A stretch of DNA of 64,000 nucleotides, taken from the NCBI RefSeq assembly GCF_026802175.1, contig NZ_CP113797.1, positions 434,001 through 498,000 of the forward strand, written 5' to 3'. The DNA is from Thermocoleostomius sinensis A174. Its GTDB lineage: Bacteria; Cyanobacteriota; Cyanobacteriia; Elainellales; Elainellaceae. The notes under the pieces are model-generated. The model searched no databases, was not told the origin of the DNA, and saw only the letters and a program-made list of their open reading frames with translations. The position numbers were made by a program, and so were the translations under genes. Positions 24,832-33,742 of the stretch are shown piece by piece. The first letter of the stretch is position 1; each line of letters opens with the position of its first letter.

Positions 24832-26088
24832 TCAAATTGCCCCCAGCAACTTTACAATTGGCGAACCCTTACGCTGTAATGCTGCAACATACTTCGCCTC
24901 ATCATATGGCTCTCGATTCTTCCAACAACCAAACAGAATCCGTATCCACTTGAACGCTAACGACCGCATCGCTGCTGGATGAGAATTGCCCTTGGCTCGC
25001 TGCATTCGATAATAGGCTTGTGCCCAAGCACAATGATGTCGGCTTTGATTGACCCACTCTACAAACGTCTGTCGCAAGAAGATCGGACAACTCCATCGCC
25101 AATGCACCCAATTCTTCTTGCCACTACTCTCTCTAACAGGGGCAATGCCAAAGTAACACATCATCTGCTGGGCACTGTCAAAACGCGATCGCTCTTCCCC
25201 AAAGGCTGCAAGTAATCGGGGAGCCAGATGTTCTCCAGCACCAGGAAGGGCTGCAAACCAACCTGCATCGGGAAGTGCCGTGAAACAACGATCGATCTTG
25301 AGCGTCAGTTCCGTTAAGCGTAGGAGTAACGGCTTTAACTGACCGATCAAGGTTTGCACGAGCCATTGCATCGGTTCGACAATGCCTGGGTCTTCGGTTA
25401 AGGAAATGCCAGAGGCGGCAATTTGTGCAATCCGACGAGTGATGGCACTACGACGAATCACTTGATGAGAGCGGAAAAACTGAGTTAATTCCTCTGGGGG
25501 CGCCGCTTGAGCGTCCTTGAGCGTGGGGTAACGTTCAACAAAAGCGCAAAATACCTGAGTATCCTTGTCCTCAAACCAATCCAACACTTGAGGATAGTAA
25601 TTCTTCAGCGCAGCAATCCTGCGATTGCTCAGACGGACCTTCTCACCGACCAACATCCGTCTGGATTCAACCCACTGCCTTAATGCTCGCATCTGAGCAC
25701 TTTCCGGCTGCCAGGCTGGAAGTTTGTCCTGGTGCTTTTGCAGCAGTTCGACCAGGATGCGGGCATCAATTGGGTCTGACTTGGCACGAGACGGCTGAAA
25801 GGCTTTGCGGTAGTTGGAAACGGTGCGTGGGTTGATCGGATAAAGCACCAAGTTTTCGTACTGGCAGAGCGCATAAATCAGTGGACCGCGCTTCTGCTCT
25901 AAGCACACTGCCAACAAAGCATTGCCGTATCGCTTTCGTAATCCCTTGACCCAAGCAGCAATGGCATCCGGTTGTGCGCCAATGACAGACTCTTCTATTT
26001 CACCTGTGGTGCAATCGTAAAGATAAATGTCGTGTTTGCGGTCAGACCAATCAATCCCGATGTAGGCAGCGTACACGTTCTGATTCAT
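24832..26088 (-). CDS. IS110-family transposase (DEDD recombinase)
   Basis: 418 residues. The N-terminal RuvC-like DEDD domain is visible: YIGIDWSDRKHDIY (first Asp), AVCLEQKRG (Glu), SRAKSDPIDARIL (Asp-Asp). The C-terminal transposase_20 domain has LPGAGEHLAPRLLAAFGEE (about residue 285) and the serine-containing PVRESSGKKNWVHWRW. Full length for the IS110 subgroup. Such enzymes use a bridge RNA read from the element's non-coding end to choose target and donor. Confidence 0.95.
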   Translation of the reverse strand: MNQNVYAAYIGIDWSDRKHDIYLYDCTTGEIEESVIGAQPDAIAAWVKGLRKRYGNALLAVCLEQKRGPLIYALCQYENLVLYPINPRTVSNYRKAFQPSRAKSDPIDARILVELLQKHQDKLPAWQPESAQMRALRQWVESRRMLVGEKVRLSNRRIAALKNYYPQVLDWFEDKDTQVFCAFVERYPTLKDAQAAPPEELTQFFRSHQVIRRSAITRRIAQIAASGISLTEDPGIVEPMQWLVQTLIGQLKPLLLRLTELTLKIDRCFTALPDAGWFAALPGAGEHLAPRLLAAFGEERSRFDSAQQMMCYFGIAPVRESSGKKNWVHWRWSCPIFLRQTFVEWVNQSRHHCAWAQAYYRMQRAKGNSHPAAMRSLAFKWIRILFGCWKNREPYDEAKYVAALQRKGSPIVKLLGAI

Positions 26089-26189
26089 GATGTTATTCTC
26101 GAACTACAGTTGGTGATGCAACTGGGACTGCTTCTGCTCAGGCGAAAAGATTATGGCAGGTGTAGTCGCACCGTCCTCTGAGGATTCGT

Positions 26190-26316
26190 TATCGAGAGAA
26201 GCACAGGGTGGGGCGAGTCGATATGTTAGTAGACATCAAGTGTCACGCGATGCATGGTCGTCTCCCACCCTGTCTCCCAGTCCTGAGGCTGAGCTTACAC
26301 CCTCTGCTTCAGTCCT
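26190..26316 (-). ncRNA. Candidate bridge RNA of the IS110 element
   Basis: On the transposase strand, upstream of its start, two structured elements follow each other. The first is a stem CTGAAGC/GCCTCAG (26283-26312). The second is a 10-bp stem ACAGGGTGGG/CCCACCCTGT (26203-26212 with 26264-26273) enclosing a loop of about 51 nt. A 5' stem followed by a hairpin with a large internal loop is what is known for IS110 bridge RNAs. The guide loops are not established. Confidence 0.4.
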
Positions 26317-26321
26317 GTCCC

Positions 26322-26407
26322 CCCATAATTCAAATGCAGCGGACGACTAAGAGCTATCGGTGCTGAGTTTGAAGCTATTTATCGCCGCTGATTTGAGTCG
26401 TTATGCC
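26322..26407 (+). repeat. attC: attC10, last attC of the array
   Basis: Right core GTTATGC (26400-26406) and left core CATAAT (26324-26329, one base off the expected CATAAC). Arms TTCAAATGCAGCGG and CCGCTGATTTGAGTC are almost fully complementary. The loop block is altered to GCTATTTATCG. No further attC follows, so this is the distal end. Confidence 0.85.
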
Positions 26408-26642
26408 ACCTGATCTTTCGCGTGGACAGAGCAGAGAACTTATTCGTCAGTTTTGAGGCTGGTAGCTAGCGCGACTGAAAGGATTAAACAAATTCGGTTA
26501 TTTAATTCATCTTTAAAGTTGGAAAGCTAAACTCATACTAACTTCGTCAAAAACCAATGCTTGCCAAGACCTCTGTCATGCAAAAAATAGCGACTATCGT
26601 ACAAATTCTTGCCCTTATCGCCCTGAGTGCTTTTTCAGGTGC
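26408..26642. other. Distal flank of the integron with a short lipoprotein-like start
   Basis: Mostly featureless. ATG at 26578 opens a 28-codon frame (MQKIATIVQILALIALSAFS then GACYSLPL, stop 26662-26664) that looks like a signal peptide with a possible lipobox cysteine. It may be the cut-off beginning of a gene broken by the IS4-like insertion that follows. Confidence 0.3.
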
Positions 26643-26711
26643 TTGTTATTCGTTGCCTTTATAGTGGTTAGATTTTGGCGATCGGCAGAGTCAAGTATTT
26701 TTCTATCGTGG

Positions 26712-27020
26712 ATGGCTGAACATTTTTTCCGCTTTCCCTTGCTTATTGATGTCGTTGCGGCTCATCATGCCTTGATCAGGCAAGCCCTGTCCGAATGGAA
26801 CCAGGAACGGTTGTATCTGAGCCTGGACACAACTGTCGTATGGAATTGCTTTTGCCTTGTCTGGGTGGGTGTGGTGTATCGGGGCAGAACGGTTCCCATT
26901 GCTTGGCGAGTGGTGGCATAACCGAGCAGTACCGTCCGGTTGTGGACGATTCAGAGCATACTCAGGCAAGCCCAAAGCATCCTGCCTGATGCGGTCGCAA
27001 TTGTCCTTTTATTCGACCTG
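26712..27020 (+). pseudogene. IS4-type transposase remnant
   Basis: Residues MAEHFFRFPLLIDVVAAHHA, ERLYLSLDTTVVWN and VVYRGRTVPIAWRVVA match the DDE transposase N-terminal half of IS4-like elements of cyanobacteria. An in-frame TAA at 26919-26921 follows, then PSSTVRLWTIQSILRQAQ and VAIVLLFD. The gene is truncated after VLLFD, where LADRGF would be expected. Confidence 0.75.
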
Positions 27021-27176
27021 CTTATCCTGGACGATCTGGGGTATGTCAAGAAGGATGAGGCAGAAACATCAGTGCTCTTTGAACTGATTGCTCACCGCTA
27101 TGAGCGGCGGAGCCTTCTGATTACAGCCAACCAACCCTTCAGCCAGTGGGATGCGATCTTCTCCGACTCCATGATG
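27018..27176 (+). pseudogene. IS21 IstB-like ATPase fragment
   Basis: LLILDDLGYVKKDEAETSVL (Walker B), FELIAHRYERRSLLITANQP and FSQWDAIFSDSMM are the second half of IstB, the helper ATPase of IS21. It is fused in frame to the IS4-like remnant and lacks its Walker A half. Confidence 0.85.
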
Positions 27177-27179
27177 CAG

Positions 27180-27392
27180 CTTGTATCAGCAGATTGGATA
27201 ACTCAAAGTGGAGTTGGACTGGTTGAAAAAAAGCTGGGATTGTCCCTCGCCCATTAGCGATTGCTGGTAGATCCTAACCATCCCACTATCAGTCTGTCGC
27301 GCCAGTGCCAGTTGCTAGATTTAGCCCGTTCCAGTTGGTACTACAAACCGATTGAAGTCGATTCTTACGAGTTACATTTGATGAACCTGATT
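27180..27392 (+). pseudogene. IS3-family OrfA end / OrfB start remnant
   Basis: GVGLVEKKLGLSLAH resembles the OrfA C-terminus. After an in-frame TAG (27255-27257), RLLVDPNHPTISLSRQCQLL and SSWYYKPIEVDSYELHLMNL match the OrfB N-terminus. It ends abruptly before the catalytic core. Confidence 0.75.
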
Positions 27393-27479
27393 AGGGGTCT
27401 AAAATCCGGTAGGTTTGCCAGATTTGCTCAAACGCTTGCATACTTGGCGATTTGTCTGTTTCTAATAGCAAGATACTAA

Positions 27480-27970
27480 TCAAAAAATGAACGAAGAGAT
27501 TAGTATTTAAGCGGATAAAAATGCTTTGTCAAAAAGATGTGCGTAGTTAAATCACAGCGAGGGTTTGGACTGTCAGGGTTTCTATCGGCTCCTTGGCTAG
27601 AGGTGTTTAGAAAGACTAAGCGAATTCTTGCTCTGATCTATCTATTGGGTTCTTATTGACTCCTCAGCTATAACTTTGGCATCAACAATGGTGGATAGAA
27701 AGGCGCACTTCCTTCACACAACGAGGACTTAGCAAACTGCTTCTTTTTAAAGTTAAGCAAGAACTTATAAGTCCAAATCCTCAAAAGCCGATGTTTCAAG
27801 AATTATTCTCTGACAAGCGCTATAAAAAACTGGCTTTTTAGACTCAAAGTAGAAATCGTCTACAAGCAGTAGACTGAAACGCTTGAAAATTCGTCCTTCA
27901 AAATATTCTTTGACAAGAGCTATGAAAAACTGACAAATAGCTCTGGAATGTACAAGCTGACTTGAATATA
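27480..27970. other. 490-bp region with a 28-bp direct repeat
   Basis: No gene recognised. ATTCTCTGACAAGCGCTATA and the following 8 bases at 27804-27831 recur at 27905-27932 with three mismatches (25 of 28 identical), 101 bp apart, just downstream of the tRNA on its strand. Confidence 0.6.
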
Positions 27971-28042
27971 TGGGCGATACTGGATTCGAACCAGTGACCC
28001 CATCCGTGTGAAGGATGTGCGCTACCACTGTGCTAATCGCCC
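27971..28042 (-). tRNA. trnV-CAC: tRNA-Val (anticodon CAC)
   Basis: 72 nt folding as a cloverleaf. Acceptor GGGCGAT pairs with ATCGCCC; the anticodon stem CATCC/GGATG holds loop TTCACAC with CAC at 34-36; the T arm is ACTGG TTCGAAT CCAGT. The D stem GCAC/GCGC contains one A-C mismatch. CCA is not fully encoded. Confidence 0.92.
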
Positions 28043-28360
28043 AGAGTATATTTCAGATTATGCAAGATTTGCTTTGTGTCAGTATCATCAAGTTGACTGT
28101 TACAAGCAACCGTACAACCTACAGTTTTTACAAGAAAAGTAGCCTGAAGGTTTCCTTAGTATAACTTGAAAAGATAGCAATCCATCACGATGTCTTCTAA
28201 ACTCATAGACGTTTGGCTTTGACAGGACGGTTGCCTCAAGATGACGGCAGCTCAATAAGCAGACTTAGCCGATCGCTGTTGGGGTTGCCATGATCTTGCA
28301 GAGGTTGAGAAAGACCGCAGCATCTGAAACAATCAGGCCGAAACGATGAGGAGGAAAGCA
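28043..28360. other. Intergenic region between tRNA-Val and 134-aa gene
   Basis: No gene seen. It contains the minus-strand promoter of tRNA-Val and the plus-strand promoter of the next gene; neither can be placed confidently. Confidence 0.4.
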
Positions 28361-28750
28361 ATGGCAGATGTAAACGGCGTTTGGCTTGGAACCTATTGGC
28401 AAGAAGGAATTCCGACCCGATTTGAAGCAACACTTGTACAAGGTGGAAATGCCTTGAGTGGTCGCATTCTAGATGACAATTATTTAGGAGAGGCACAAAT
28501 TGAAGGAGAAGTCGTTGGTCGCAGCATTCGCTTTACCAAACGGTATCTAACGACATCCCCTCATCAAGTCGCCTATACCGGAACGCTGGCTGAAACCGCT
28601 GATTATATGCAGGGACAATGGCGTATTGGTGTCCTCCATTCGGGAACTTGGGAAGCCCACCGCAGCAACGAAGACCTAACAGCCGATCTAAAGAATCGCT
28701 TAGAGCAGCAGATTCCTGTTGCCGCTGGTGAAGCAGTCCTACCCGGATAG
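28361..28750 (+). CDS. Conserved-looking hypothetical protein, 129 aa
   Basis: Start ATG at 28361 behind AGGAGGAAAG; an upstream in-frame ATG at 28346 would overlap this site. Composition suggests a small beta-barrel (MADVNGVWLGTYWQEG, NALSGRILDDNYLGEAQIEG, YMQGQWRIGVLHSGTWEAHR), as in lipocalin-like proteins. It ends 156 nt before ispD on the same strand. I do not recognise a named family. Confidence 0.75.
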   Translation: MADVNGVWLGTYWQEGIPTRFEATLVQGGNALSGRILDDNYLGEAQIEGEVVGRSIRFTKRYLTTSPHQVAYTGTLAETADYMQGQWRIGVLHSGTWEAHRSNEDLTADLKNRLEQQIPVAAGEAVLPG

Positions 28751-28906
28751 AGAATCGGTTTAAGGATGAAGAATTAGGGCGGTTGCTGAACTGATCCATT
28801 TACTCGATCGGACTAGTCCCAATTTCCAATTCTCGATCGCCTGATCCCCTGAACACGGTACAGTTACCAAAGTTACCAATCATTTGATTGCAAGGAAGGA
28901 GATACA

Positions 28907-29596
28907 GTGTATTTATTGATCCCTGCGGCTGGCTCAGGACGACGGATGGGGGCGAAACGCAATAAATTACTGTTGCCATTGTTGGGGCAACCCGTGCTGG
29001 CGTGGACGTTGCTGGCAGCCAAACAGTCGCAGCAAATCGAGTGGATTGGCATTATTGGACAACCAGAAGACTGGCTCGACTTTAAGAACATCATTAGTCA
29101 TCTAGAGTTGTCCGACAAAGTTCACTTGATTCAGGGCGGCTCAACTCGGCAAGAGTCAGTGTATCGGGGTTTACAAGGACTACCCACCACTGCTAATCGG
29201 GTGCTGATTCACGATGGGGCGAGATGCTTAGCAACGTCCGATCTGTTCGATCGCTGTGCAGAAGCGCTACAATGCTGTGCTGGGTTAATTGCGGCCGTTC
29301 CTGTCAAAGATACAATCAAAATCGTGAAGCCGGATAGCCAGATCATCGACCGCACACCCGATCGCAACCAACTGTGGGCGGCCCAAACTCCCCAAGGTTT
29401 TGCGGTGGAAACATTGCGCCAATGTCATGACGAAGGGCTGCGTCATGGCTGGGAAGTCACAGATGATGCTGCCCTATTTGAACAATGCGGACTGCCAGTG
29501 ACAATTGTGGAAGGTGAAGAAACCAACCTGAAAGTTACCACTCCTGTAGATTTGGCGATCGCTGAGTTTATTTTGCGACAGCGAATCAGCCAATAA
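28907..29596 (+). CDS. ispD: 2-C-methyl-D-erythritol 4-phosphate cytidylyltransferase
   Basis: 229 residues, GTG start with AAGGAAGGAG upstream. IspD makes CDP-methylerythritol in the MEP isoprenoid pathway. Signatures: [20 protein letters not shown] (CTP-binding loop, residues 6-25), [12 protein letters not shown] (about 99), [22 protein letters not shown] and [11 protein letters not shown]. Normal length. Confidence 0.96.
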   Translation: MYLLIPAAGSGRRMGAKRNKLLLPLLGQPVLAWTLLAAKQSQQIEWIGIIGQPEDWLDFKNIISHLELSDKVHLIQGGSTRQESVYRGLQGLPTTANRVLIHDGARCLATSDLFDRCAEALQCCAGLIAAVPVKDTIKIVKPDSQIIDRTPDRNQLWAAQTPQGFAVETLRQCHDEGLRHGWEVTDDAALFEQCGLPVTIVEGEETNLKVTTPVDLAIAEFILRQRISQ

Positions 29597-29622
29597 GCGG
29601 CGACCGTCGAACTAACATTCAG

Positions 29623-30069
29623 TTAGCTTGACAATCGTTCTATGGTGGCTTCCATCAAGCTCATAAGATGATGCCCCGCCATGAGGCTGCTGGAGAGGCA
29701 GTACCGATCTGCACTGAGTTGGTGTAGCGTTTCAAAGCCCGTGCGCCGCTGGCGATCGCTCAAGACCCAGTAGCGTTGCACAATCGACTCTGGGGCTACC
29801 CAACCTTCCCCTTCAACCCGCCCTAATAGACTATGCTGAAGCACAAACGTATATTGGCGATTGTCTGTATTTAGCCGTCCGCGATACTGCCATGAAATCT
29901 CTGCCCGATCGGACTGTGGGAAGATCAACTTGGTGATCATTGTGAACCAATCGTTACGGTTCCACGCTACCAAAATTTTACCTTTCACCGTGACAGGTAA
30001 GGCGTCTTGATCGAGCCAATTTCCTTGTAGCATCCATTTTCCCGGTTCCAACAAAAAGGTATGTGACAC
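29623..30069 (-). CDS. Conserved-looking hypothetical protein, 148 aa
   Basis: GTG start (MSHTFLLEPGKWMLQGNWLD). Beta-strand-rich with repeated amphipathic strands (GKILVAWNRNDWFTMITKLIF, AEISWQYRGRLN, QYTFVLQHSLLG) and a helical end (SSLMAGHHLMSLMEATIERL). It resembles cyanobacterial proteins of unknown function with a single lipocalin-like sheet. Convergent with ispD; 27-nt gap. Confidence 0.65.
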   Translation of the reverse strand: MSHTFLLEPGKWMLQGNWLDQDALPVTVKGKILVAWNRNDWFTMITKLIFPQSDRAEISWQYRGRLNTDNRQYTFVLQHSLLGRVEGEGWVAPESIVQRYWVLSDRQRRTGFETLHQLSADRYCLSSSLMAGHHLMSLMEATIERLSS

Positions 30070-30174
30070 AATTTGAGTCCTTACTGTCCCATTCCGTCTT
30101 AGGCAGATTAGCAGTGAGATTGAAATCAGCGTGAAATCCTACCCCTGATCGTCTTAATCGTAATCGTCTATATC

Positions 30175-31407
30175 CTAGACAACTAGGTGAATTTCCCCTA
30201 AAAGAACAGCTTGGCTTGCGCCTGTAACCTCCGGAAGATTACCGGGAATTTGGTTCATGCGCCAATAGGCCAACACGGCAAACGCGATTGCTTCTTTATA
30301 GTCGGCATTTAGCCCCATTTCATCGGTGGTATAAACCGTAGCCGGATTTAGATTTGCCTGTAACCGTTGTTTGAGGTATTGATTGCGGCTACCGCCGCCA
30401 CACACCAGCACTTGATCGGGCAGGTGGGGCAAAAACGATCGATAGCTGTGAGCAATGGACGCGGCCGTCAGTTCCGTTAATGTAGCCAGCACATCGGCAT
30501 CACCGAGTCCGTAGCGGGCCGTGTCTTGTAGACAGCGATCGAGATAATTGGGTCCAAATAGCTCTCGTCCGGTCGATTTGGGCGGGCGTTGTTGAAAGTA
30601 CTCTTGTTGTAGCCACTGGTGCACCAGTTCTAGACAAGGACTGCCTTGGGCAGCCCAAGCCCCATTATGATCGAACGATTGTTGCCCCCCCGACAACCGC
30701 TGTACCGCCAGATCGAGCAACGCATTGCCTGGACCTGTATCCCATCCTACAATTCCGGAATGAGATTGACCAGAGTGGCGCTTATCTAGAGCGAGATTGC
30801 GGGTAGGGTTGGCTTTTGCTGGCAGGTATGTCACATTGCCAATACCGCCAATATTTTGCACACAGCGATCATATTGTGGATGCCTCAGCAAACAAACATC
30901 GACTGGTGGGACGAGGGGTGCGCCGTGCCCACCGACGGCAATATCTGCTGCCCGAAAGTTACTGATTGTGGTGATACCTGTCAGGTGAGCAATTAAAGCT
31001 CCTCGCCCTAGTTGCAGGCTGTAGCCGAGGGAGAAAGGGAAGCGGGAAGCGGGAAACGGGGAATTTGGGGAGGGGTGGATGGGTTGAGGGGGACGATGAT
31101 AGACGGTTTGACCATGCGACCCAATCAAGACAGCGGGCTGTTGATTTTGACCTAAACCTGACTGCACGGCAAGTGCAGCCTGAGCAAAAACAGTAGCGAT
31201 CGCATCGTCCAGTTCTGCCAGTTCAACCATCGACAACGCTGCCCCATTGCACACGGCTAGAATTTGTGAGCGCAGTTCTGCTGGATAGGGGTAGGTGTTG
31301 GCAGCGATGAGGTCAACCACCAGATCATCGGTTGTCCCGGAGATATTGACCAAAACCGCATCAATTCCATCGACAGACGTACCGCTGATCAGCCCAATTA
31401 CATTCAT
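30175..31407 (-). CDS. anmK: Anhydro-N-acetylmuramic acid kinase
   Basis: About 410 residues; ATG at 31407 chosen over an in-frame GTG at 31410. AnmK phosphorylates 1,6-anhydroMurNAc in peptidoglycan recycling. Motifs: [15 protein letters not shown] (ATP loop), [49 protein letters not shown]. Between HRPPQ and GYSLQLGRG there are about 17 extra residues ([17 protein letters not shown]) encoded by a low-complexity repeat at 31030-31092, absent in most homologues I recall. Confidence 0.95.
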   Translation of the reverse strand: MNVIGLISGTSVDGIDAVLVNISGTTDDLVVDLIAANTYPYPAELRSQILAVCNGAALSMVELAELDDAIATVFAQAALAVQSGLGQNQQPAVLIGSHGQTVYHRPPQPIHPSPNSPFPASRFPFSLGYSLQLGRGALIAHLTGITTISNFRAADIAVGGHGAPLVPPVDVCLLRHPQYDRCVQNIGGIGNVTYLPAKANPTRNLALDKRHSGQSHSGIVGWDTGPGNALLDLAVQRLSGGQQSFDHNGAWAAQGSPCLELVHQWLQQEYFQQRPPKSTGRELFGPNYLDRCLQDTARYGLGDADVLATLTELTAASIAHSYRSFLPHLPDQVLVCGGGSRNQYLKQRLQANLNPATVYTTDEMGLNADYKEAIAFAVLAYWRMNQIPGNLPEVTGASQAVLLGEIHLVV

Positions 31408-31461
31408 CACAAGAATTTTGCAAGAGATTGAAAATCTAGCCCTCTACCTTTTTTGTTTTCT

Positions 31462-32169
31462 CTATCCCACTGGTAGCTGATCAATGCATTTGTTTGCACC
31501 AATCACAACCATTAACCAACCCTTGTGTAGCCGAGTGACAGGGCTGGGGTTGATATCAAATCTGCCATCTCTGCCAACTGCCAGAATATTAATGCCATAG
31601 CGCTTGCGCAGATCCAAATCGACGATCGTTTTGCCATCAAATTCTGCTGGAATTGCAACTTCCACAATGCTGTGGTCTGGATCAATTTCAAAGCGATCGA
31701 GAACACTGGGTTTTGTTAGCGATCGGGCTAGCGCACAGCCCATTTCATATTCGGGAAAGATTACGTGATCGGCTCCCACTTTCTTTAAAAGTTTGCCATG
31801 TACATCGGTTGATGCTTTGGCAATCACATAGCGCACGCCGCCGTCCTTTAAGTTGAGAGTTGTAATAATGCTCTCCTGAATGTAGTTACCGATCGCCACA
31901 ATTACCGTATCAAATTCAAACAGTCCAGCCTCCTTTAAGGCAGACGGTTCAGTCGAGTCTAGCTGAATCGCATGAGCCGCTGCTTGATCGGTGAGAATTT
32001 GCGCCACCCGCCGCTCGTCCGAGTCTACGCCCAAAACTTCATAACCCAAATGGTGCAACGTCATGCACACCGCTCGTCCAAATCGCCCCAGACCAATCAC
32101 AGCAAACTGGCGGCTTTGCAACCGCATGCCTCGGAAGAAACTGAGCGAAGAAAGAGAAAGTAAATTCAC
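31462..32169 (-). CDS. Potassium uptake regulatory subunit, TrkA/KtrA family
   Basis: About 235 residues from GTG at 32169 (an ATG at 32217 would add 16 unlikely residues). RCK domain with the NAD/ATP-binding FAVIGLGRFGRAVCMTL, acidic VLGVDSDERRV, then a C-terminal TrkA_C domain (VEVAIPAEFDGKTIVDLDLR). It gates the membrane pore encoded just downstream on the same strand at 32327-33661. Confidence 0.9.
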   Translation of the reverse strand: MNLLSLSSLSFFRGMRLQSRQFAVIGLGRFGRAVCMTLHHLGYEVLGVDSDERRVAQILTDQAAAHAIQLDSTEPSALKEAGLFEFDTVIVAIGNYIQESIITTLNLKDGGVRYVIAKASTDVHGKLLKKVGADHVIFPEYEMGCALARSLTKPSVLDRFEIDPDHSIVEVAIPAEFDGKTIVDLDLRKRYGINILAVGRDGRFDINPSPVTRLHKGWLMVVIGANKCIDQLPVG

Positions 32170-32326
32170 GGCTATCAAACCATAGTGTTGAAAAAGCGGT
32201 CTGCGGCATTGATTCAATGCTGAGAAAAATCAGTGTGAGGCAGCCTGCTCTTCTAAAGTATCAAGAAACTAGCCCAACTCGGTTGATGCATTCATTCCTG
32301 TTAATGCCAAAAAATGTCATGAAATT

Positions 32327-33661
32327 TTAACCGATTAGCAAATTCTCTTCTGGGTAGTTAATGGCGGTTGGACTGGGATCACCCAAAATTGCCGACATCA
32401 GCAGCAGAATGCCAACTCGTCCTACATACATCGTGATAATTAGCACAAATTTGGCAAAGGTAGACACACTAGCAGTGATGCCGGTGGATAAGCCCACTGT
32501 GGCAAAGGCAGAGACAGCTTCAAAAAAGACGCGAATAAATTCAATATCAGGATCGCTGATGGCAATTAATGTTGTGGCAATGACAACGGTCATTCCCGAA
32601 CCAAAGACGACCCCAATCGCCTTAAGAATCAAGGTCATGGGAATTTCACGCCGATAGGAAATCACTTCTTCTTTCCCGCGCAAGACCGCCTTGGTACAGT
32701 CGAACAAAATTCTGAGGGTGGTGGTTTTGATGCCGCCAGCAGTTCCTCCCGGACTGCCACCCACAAACATCAAGGCGATTGTAATAAACAGGCCCGCATC
32801 GCTCATCAGTCCATAGTCAATGGAATTGAACCCAGCTGTGCGTGGAGTTGCCGATAAAAACCAAGCCAGCAGCAACCGATCGCCCAAGTTGAAAGAACTG
32901 AAAGTACTTGGATTATCAAACTCCACTAGCAAGAAGGCGAACGTGCCACCCACCAAAAGGAACAACGTCGTGCTGGTGACAATTTTGAAGTTGAGGGGGA
33001 AAGAACTGTGGACGGGACGCTGTCTCAATCGATCGCGCAACCAGAAATACAGTTGCATATTGACTTGATAGCCAATGCCGCCAAAAATAAATAGGCCTGG
33101 AATAATTAGATTAATTGGAACGGATGTGGCGTAGCCAATTAAATTGTCTTGAAACAGAGAAAACCCGGCATTATTGAAGGCACTAATGCTATGGAACAGG
33201 GCGAGCCAAATTCCTGAACGAAGTCCATAGTCCGCCGCAAATATAGGAATCATCAAGAATGTGCCGGTTAGCTCAAAAATCAGTGTTACAGCAATAATTG
33301 ACTGTACCAACTGCCCCACCCCAGACATGCCTGCTTGGTCAAGCGACTGTTGAATGGCGATTTTGTCTCGTAGTCCCAATTTCACGCCTAAAACCAACAG
33401 TAAAAACGTGGTAGCCGTCATGTAGCCCAATCCCCCCACCTGGATCAGAATCAGGATCACAAGCTGTCCAAACGGCGAGAAGTATGTGCCAGTATCAACC
33501 ACAATTAGACCTGTAACACAAACAGCCGAGGTGGCCGTGAATAAAGCGGTGGTGAAGTTTCCCCAAGCGCCATCTGCTAGGGAAATGGGCAGCAAGAGTA
33601 GCAGGGTGCCAACGGTGATGACTGCTAAGAAACCTAAGCAAATCGTGCGAGCAACCGTCAT
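32327..33661 (-). CDS. Potassium uptake transporter, TrkH/KtrB family
   Basis: 444 residues, four P-loop repeats of the Trk/Ktr/HKT superfamily, with filter glycines in TSAVCVTGLIVVDTGTYFSP, SAFNNAGFSLFQDN, GGSPGGTAGGIKTTT and FATVGLSTGITASV. It is transcribed ahead of the KtrA-type gene (110-nt gap to its start at 32217/158 nt to 32169), forming a Ktr system. KtrB-type uptake in cyanobacteria is typically sodium-dependent. Confidence 0.93.
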   Translation of the reverse strand: MTVARTICLGFLAVITVGTLLLLLPISLADGAWGNFTTALFTATSAVCVTGLIVVDTGTYFSPFGQLVILILIQVGGLGYMTATTFLLLVLGVKLGLRDKIAIQQSLDQAGMSGVGQLVQSIIAVTLIFELTGTFLMIPIFAADYGLRSGIWLALFHSISAFNNAGFSLFQDNLIGYATSVPINLIIPGLFIFGGIGYQVNMQLYFWLRDRLRQRPVHSSFPLNFKIVTSTTLFLLVGGTFAFLLVEFDNPSTFSSFNLGDRLLLAWFLSATPRTAGFNSIDYGLMSDAGLFITIALMFVGGSPGGTAGGIKTTTLRILFDCTKAVLRGKEEVISYRREIPMTLILKAIGVVFGSGMTVVIATTLIAISDPDIEFIRVFFEAVSAFATVGLSTGITASVSTFAKFVLIITMYVGRVGILLLMSAILGDPSPTAINYPEENLLIG

Positions 33662-33742
33662 GAATTCGTTTAACTTGATGAGGTTTAATGGACGAGAAGA
33701 TGATAAAGAAATTTAAAGAGCCTGTTTCAAAGAAAATTGCTA

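Larger units (their letters stand above)
24625..26320 (-). mobile_element. IS110-family insertion sequence in the cassette array (ends approximate)
   Basis: One transposase gene (24832-26088) with about 200 bp of non-coding DNA behind it and about 230 bp before it. There are no terminal inverted repeats, as expected for IS110. The word CCTCTGAGGA occurs at 24625-24634, near the likely right end, and at 26175-26184 in the leader. The left end is placed only by the approach of attC10 at 26322. The element sits between hepT and attC10. Confidence 0.6.

Noticed and set aside
26226-26232. GTTAGTA as a further attC right core
   Set aside because: No complementary TACTAAC left core and it lies inside the hairpin of the IS110 leader.
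26153-26350. 65-codon plus-strand frame
   Set aside because: Covers the IS110 leader and attC10 on the opposite strand; explained by those features.
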